Assembly: GCA_021786915.1 (NCBI GenBank)
Contig: JAJYMP010000527.1
Span: 1 to 9,306, forward strand
DNA: 9,306 nucleotides
Source: Chloroflexota bacterium
Lineage (GTDB): Bacteria; Chloroflexota; Limnocylindria; Limnocylindrales; CSP1-4
Direction of reading: 5' to 3'
Below, in pieces: positions 7,150-9,306 of this stretch. The notes under the pieces are model-generated. The model did no database searches. It saw only the letters and a list, made by a program, of their open reading frames with translations, and was not told where the DNA came from. Each line of letters opens with the position of its first letter. Position 1 is the stretch's first letter. A program made the translations under genes and the position numbers.

Positions 7150-7334
7150 GGGCTCGGACCCGTCGGTGCCGTCGCCGGGTGCAGGGGCGCCAGGCGCCGC
7201 GATAGCGTCCTCCGGCGCAGGGCCCCGGCCGATCCCTCGACCGAAGCCGGCGCGTCGTCGCGTGCACCCGATGCCTCGGGCGTGGCGCCGGTCGTGCCTG
7301 CATCCAGCGGTGTGGGCTCGAACGCGGTTGTCAT
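7146..7334 (-). pseudogene. Frame-shifted N-terminal leader of the NHL protein
   Basis: An ATG at 7334, one base after the TGA of the TPR gene, opens a 62-codon frame whose TGA overlaps the GTG of the NHL gene (GTGA). Its first 37 residues are acidic, Ala/Pro/Thr-rich and disorder-like (ASGARDDAPASVEGSAG). The remainder turns Arg-rich (LRRRTLSRRLAP), as expected for a wrong frame. In the NHL frame the opposite is seen: Arg/His-rich nonsense before about 7223, then an acidic linker (PAPEDAIAAPG, DGTDGSEP) leading straight into the anchor. One extra G in the G-run at 7223-7226 would join the two parts into a single cytoplasmic leader. This could be a sequencing or assembly slip or a true mutation; the alternative is a genuine 62-residue coupled protein. 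Confidence 0.6.
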
Positions 7335-7335
7335 G

Positions 7336-8304
7336 TCACGTACCCGGGCTCGCGACGGCAGACGGAGCGACGCTCGGCGACGTCCCGTTCACGCGGGTGA
7401 GACCGCTGATCGCGTTGAGGTCCTCGGGATCTGCTTCGAGGACGCGGGAGTAGTACACGGCGGCCCCCTGGCCATCACCGGCGTCCTCGGCGATGAGACC
7501 GAGCCCGAGCAGGGCATCCTTGGCGTGCGTGCCGGTCGTGAGCGGTCCCAGGGCGGCCCTGGCCTCCGCCGGGCGCTTCTCGCAGAACGCGCTCATGGCG
7601 ATCGCGTACTGCTCGCCCTGCCCGTCGCCCCCGCCCCGGTACGCACGCGCAAGCTGCGCATACGGCTCGCACCAGCCGACCGGGACCATGGCGACCACGC
7701 GGCGAAGCGGCTCGATCGCGCCCGCCGGATCACCGAGCTGGAGCCTGGCAGACGCGTACAGGTTCAGCGCGTCCGCGTCGGCCGGGTTGATCGCGATCGC
7801 CTTCTCGAGCTGCTCGACCGCGCGACTCGGTGCGGCGCGCGCGAGCTCGATCGCGCCGAGGTTGTAGTACGCGCTCTCGAGCTGCGGGTCGATGCGCTCC
7901 ATCTCGGTCCCGGTGGCCGCGGCCACCAGCGCCCGGTAGTCGGCGGTGGCCGCGTCGAGGTCCCCCAGCGCCTGGTACGCCTGCCCCCGTCCAAGCAGGG
8001 CGAGCCGGTTCGTGGCCTGGACCCGGAGCACCTCGTCGTACTGCGCCGTCGCGTCCCGGTAGCGCTTCGCCTCCAGGTACGCCGTGGCAAGCGCAATCCG
8101 CGCACCGACCGCGTTGGGAGCCGCGTGCACGGCGTCTTCGGCCGTCGCGACCCCTCGCTGGGACAGGCTCGGCCCCGGGTCGCGGTACTGGTCGAAGAAG
8201 TAGAGGACGGCCAGCAGCGGCACGCCGACCACAAGGACGGCGACCATGCCGGCGATGAGCCGCCTGCTGCCGCGATCGTTTCGCGGCCGCATCGTGCGCG
8301 TCAT
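7336..8304 (-). CDS. Membrane-anchored TPR protein
   Basis: The 322-residue product starts at ATG 8304, four bases after GGAGG. A basic N-terminus (RPRNDRGSRR) precedes one transmembrane helix at about 16-36, followed by FDQYRDPGPS and about six TPR or Sel1-like units between 63 and 295 (for example LATAYLEAKRYRDATAQYD, LLGRGQAYQALGDLDAAT, SAYYNLGAIELARAAPSRAV, LYASARLQLGDPAGAIEPLR, LGLIAEDAGDGQGAAVYY). The tail is Ser/Pro/Ala-rich. The topology recalls the anchored TPR proteins of cytochrome c assembly (CcmI/NrfG type), which present apocytochromes, but TPR proteins are too varied to assign that role. Its stop lies one base from the next start (TGACATG), so it is co-transcribed and probably translationally coupled with the NHL gene. 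It appears to be the first gene of the cytochrome cluster. Confidence 0.9.
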   Translation of the reverse strand: MTRTMRPRNDRGSRRLIAGMVAVLVVGVPLLAVLYFFDQYRDPGPSLSQRGVATAEDAVHAAPNAVGARIALATAYLEAKRYRDATAQYDEVLRVQATNRLALLGRGQAYQALGDLDAATADYRALVAAATGTEMERIDPQLESAYYNLGAIELARAAPSRAVEQLEKAIAINPADADALNLYASARLQLGDPAGAIEPLRRVVAMVPVGWCEPYAQLARAYRGGGDGQGEQYAIAMSAFCEKRPAEARAALGPLTTGTHAKDALLGLGLIAEDAGDGQGAAVYYSRVLEADPEDLNAISGLTRVNGTSPSVAPSAVASPGT

Positions 8305-8607
8305 CGTTCCTCCACGTCACGTCGAAGGGGTCTGGACCCCCGCGCCGTCGGAAGGGCGATGACACCGGCGCGGAGGCCCGACCCCCCGTCCACGATGTTC
8401 GTGTCCGCGGGCGGCGGTTCCCATCCGTCGAGCGATACAGATCCGGTAGAGGCGGAACGGCCCGGACGAGGCGCGCGACGGGGCCCGGGGTGTATCGACC
8501 GCAGCAGGGAGGCTCTATCCGAGGCCTCCCCTGGCGTGCTGCAGTTCCCCTGCGTCGCCGCCCGCCCGCTCCCCGGAATGGGCGGCGGGACGCACGTACG
8601 ACCCGGG
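8305..8607. other. Intergenic region upstream of the cytochrome cluster
   Basis: These 303 bases contain no convincing gene and are the best place for the promoter of the cluster. I see an 11-mer CGGTCGATACA on the minus strand (8491-8501) shared with the region before the second TPR gene, an inverted repeat just before the ribosome binding site (8327-8340), and a GC-rich imperfect inverted repeat near the upstream gene's end (arms 8553-8567 and 8580-8592). No -35/-10 pair stands out. A minus-strand frame is open through here and ends in an ATGA overlap with the TPR start, but its composition looks non-coding. Confidence 0.45.
8327..8340. promoter_or_regulatory. Inverted repeat GGGGTC-TG-GACCCC upstream of the TPR gene
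   Basis: Two 6-bp arms with a 2-bp centre lie 23 bp before the ATG, just upstream of the Shine-Dalgarno sequence. It could be a small operator or a 5'-UTR hairpin; at this GC content a chance palindrome is also plausible. Confidence 0.25.
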
Positions 8608-9018
8608 TCAGACGCCTGCGAGCAGGACCGCGGCGGACAGGCCCACCGAGAGAGCAAGCAGGCTGGAAGCAGGGGTGCCGGCCACACGCCGCGCGTGACG
8701 GATCGCCCGGAGGATGCCTCCCGGCCGGGCAGGGATCTGGTCGCGCTGGTACGAGTACATCAACCCGGTGTCCATCCCGAACTCGATGAAGAGGGTTCCC
8801 GGGGAGAGGTCCAGCAGATCGGCAGGTGCGGGGCGGACACCCCGCTCCACGATGACGACGTCCGGCGCGCGAGCCACCACGTCCGCTTCGACGTTCGTGC
8901 GCACCGCAACCGCGCACACGTCCAAATCGGGTTCGGCAGACAGCATCCGGGCGAGCCCCTCACCGAGCAGTGGGTGCGAGTAGAGGATGACGACGGAGAT
9001 CGGGCGGGTGACTGGCAC
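8608..9018 (-). CDS. Degenerate receiver-domain protein with C-terminal membrane helix
   Basis: From GTG 9018, seven to eight bases after GGGAG, the product has 136 residues; an ATG at 9078 would add 20 residues that look non-coding. Residues 7-35 (ISVVILYSHPLLGEGLARML...) match the first strand and helix of NarL/FixJ receiver domains. However, the acidic pair normally before HP is replaced by Tyr13-Ser14, and the phosphoacceptor Asp at the end of strand 3 is Glu58 (DVVIVERG). The later strands are shortened (GTLFIEFGMDTG), there is no DNA-binding domain, and residues of about 118-136 form a hydrophobic helix ending the protein. It is therefore unlikely to be phosphorylated; a membrane-tethered pseudo-receiver that binds a partner is possible. 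It lies downstream of a NarL-type regulator and upstream of the cytochrome cluster. Family membership is fairly sure; the role is unknown. Confidence 0.75.
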   Translation of the reverse strand: MPVTRPISVVILYSHPLLGEGLARMLSAEPDLDVCAVAVRTNVEADVVARAPDVVIVERGVRPAPADLLDLSPGTLFIEFGMDTGLMYSYQRDQIPARPGGILRAIRHARRVAGTPASSLLALSVGLSAAVLLAGV

Positions 9019-9154
9019 TCCAGCGCTCCCTCGGGTCCGGGCGGTTCGGCTCGCCCATGCGTTGCCCTGCCGGCGCATCGTGCGCGCTCGCTCGCGCCGC
9101 GACTATCCCCGGTCCGGCACAGGCGTCCGTAACGAGTGCTCTATCAGTGGACAT

Positions 9155-9180
9155 CGTGCGACCTCCCGGGAGGACGCGCG
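9155..9180 (-). terminator. Strong palindromic hairpin after the regulator gene
   Basis: CCTCCCGGGAGG (9162-9173) is a perfect 12-bp palindrome. Beyond an A-A mismatch it is extended by a further 6-bp stem (9155-9160 with 9175-9180, one wobble). It lies about 20 bp after the regulator's TGA and could end that transcript, although no T-tract follows. Because the palindrome is symmetric it could also be a DNA operator. Its GGGAGG arm also serves as a good Shine-Dalgarno sequence for an ATG at 9154. Confidence 0.45.
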
Positions 9181-9198
9181 TTCCGCCACCGTGGCCGT

Positions 9199-9306
9199 TC
9201 AGCTGGCGTGCCGGGCAAGCCCCTGCCGCACCACGTACGCGGCGGCCTGGATCCGGTTCTCGAACTGCAGCTTCTCCAGCGCGTTGTGCACGTGATTCTT
9301 CACCGT
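9199..9306 (-). CDS. NarL/LuxR-type response regulator, C-terminal end only
   Basis: Thirty-five codons and a TGA are visible; the rest lies beyond the right edge. The residues TVKNHVHNALEKLQFENR followed by IQAAAYVVRQGL are the recognition helix and last helix of a LuxR-type helix-turn-helix, as in NarL/FixJ response regulators (consensus TVKNHVSNILEKLGVRNRTQAA). The protein would be a DNA-binding transcription factor in the cytoplasm, probably with an N-terminal receiver domain out of view. It ends 180 bp before the pseudo-receiver gene in the same direction and is a candidate regulator of the downstream cluster; this link is inference. Confidence 0.9.
   Translation of the reverse strand, partial: TVKNHVHNALEKLQFENRIQAAAYVVRQGLARHAS

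Noticed and set aside
7215..7232. Programmed -1 frameshift for the NHL gene
   Set aside because: The G-run is not a good slippery heptamer: slipping back from GGG would pair with CGG. A missing base is the simpler explanation.
8553..8592. GC-rich imperfect inverted repeat after the pseudo-receiver gene as a terminator
   Set aside because: The arms pair only with bulges and no T-tract follows, so I could not support it as a separate feature.
8301..8687. 128-codon minus-strand frame ending in an ATGA overlap with the first TPR gene
   Set aside because: It overlaps the end of the pseudo-receiver gene, and its product is Pro/Arg/Ser-rich with no domain. An ATGA overlap arises whenever the second codon starts with A and the frame happens to be open, so the overlap is weak evidence.
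5605..9132. Very long open frame on the plus strand (over 1100 codons)
   Set aside because: It runs antisense across five well-supported minus-strand genes. Its product is Arg/Asp/Val/Gly-rich without any recognisable domain, as expected for antisense frames in very GC-rich DNA.

Overview
The window is very GC-rich DNA with frequent GTG starts, and all convincing genes lie on the minus strand, so transcription runs from right to left. The make-up (NarL-type regulator, TPR and NHL proteins, secreted CXXCH cytochromes with long Pro/Ser/Asp linkers) suggests a high-GC, probably environmental bacterium. Chloroflexota (for example the Limnocylindria side) is my best guess and an actinobacterium is the main alternative. 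This rests on style only; there is no marker gene here.

Layout in transcription order. At the right edge (9199-9306) is the end of a NarL/LuxR-type response regulator, followed by a strong GC hairpin (9155-9180). Next comes a small protein (8608-9018) that looks like a response-regulator receiver domain without its acidic pocket or phosphoacceptor Asp, with a C-terminal hydrophobic helix. After a 303-bp gap there is a compact set: a membrane-anchored TPR protein (7336-8304); a membrane-anchored six-bladed NHL propeller (6178-7149) whose N-terminal leader appears split off by a one-base frameshift (7146-7334); a secreted hexaheme c-type cytochrome (4821-6062); and a 1139-residue secreted protein with a Pro/Ser/Asp stalk, beta-rich domains and eight C-terminal heme motifs (1326-4745). 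A perfect 14-bp inverted repeat lies between the two cytochrome genes. After a 260-bp gap a second TPR protein begins (1065 to beyond position 1), with a divergent J-like N-terminus, a transmembrane helix and TPRs; its start is preceded by two tiny overlapping reading frames.

How they may work together (inference): the two cytochromes would carry electrons outside the membrane, the anchored NHL propeller and TPR proteins would be assembly or docking partners, and the regulator pair may control them. The hexaheme protein matches the Geobacter nanowire cytochrome OmcS, as I remember its sequence, in length, number and order of heme motifs, flanking residues and spare histidines. The most interesting reading is therefore an extracellular electron transfer module, possibly of the cytochrome-filament type, with accessory proteins that I do not recognise from a described system. 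No heme-attachment, porin or quinol-oxidising genes are in the window. I see no tRNA, rRNA, CRISPR array, IS element or integrase.
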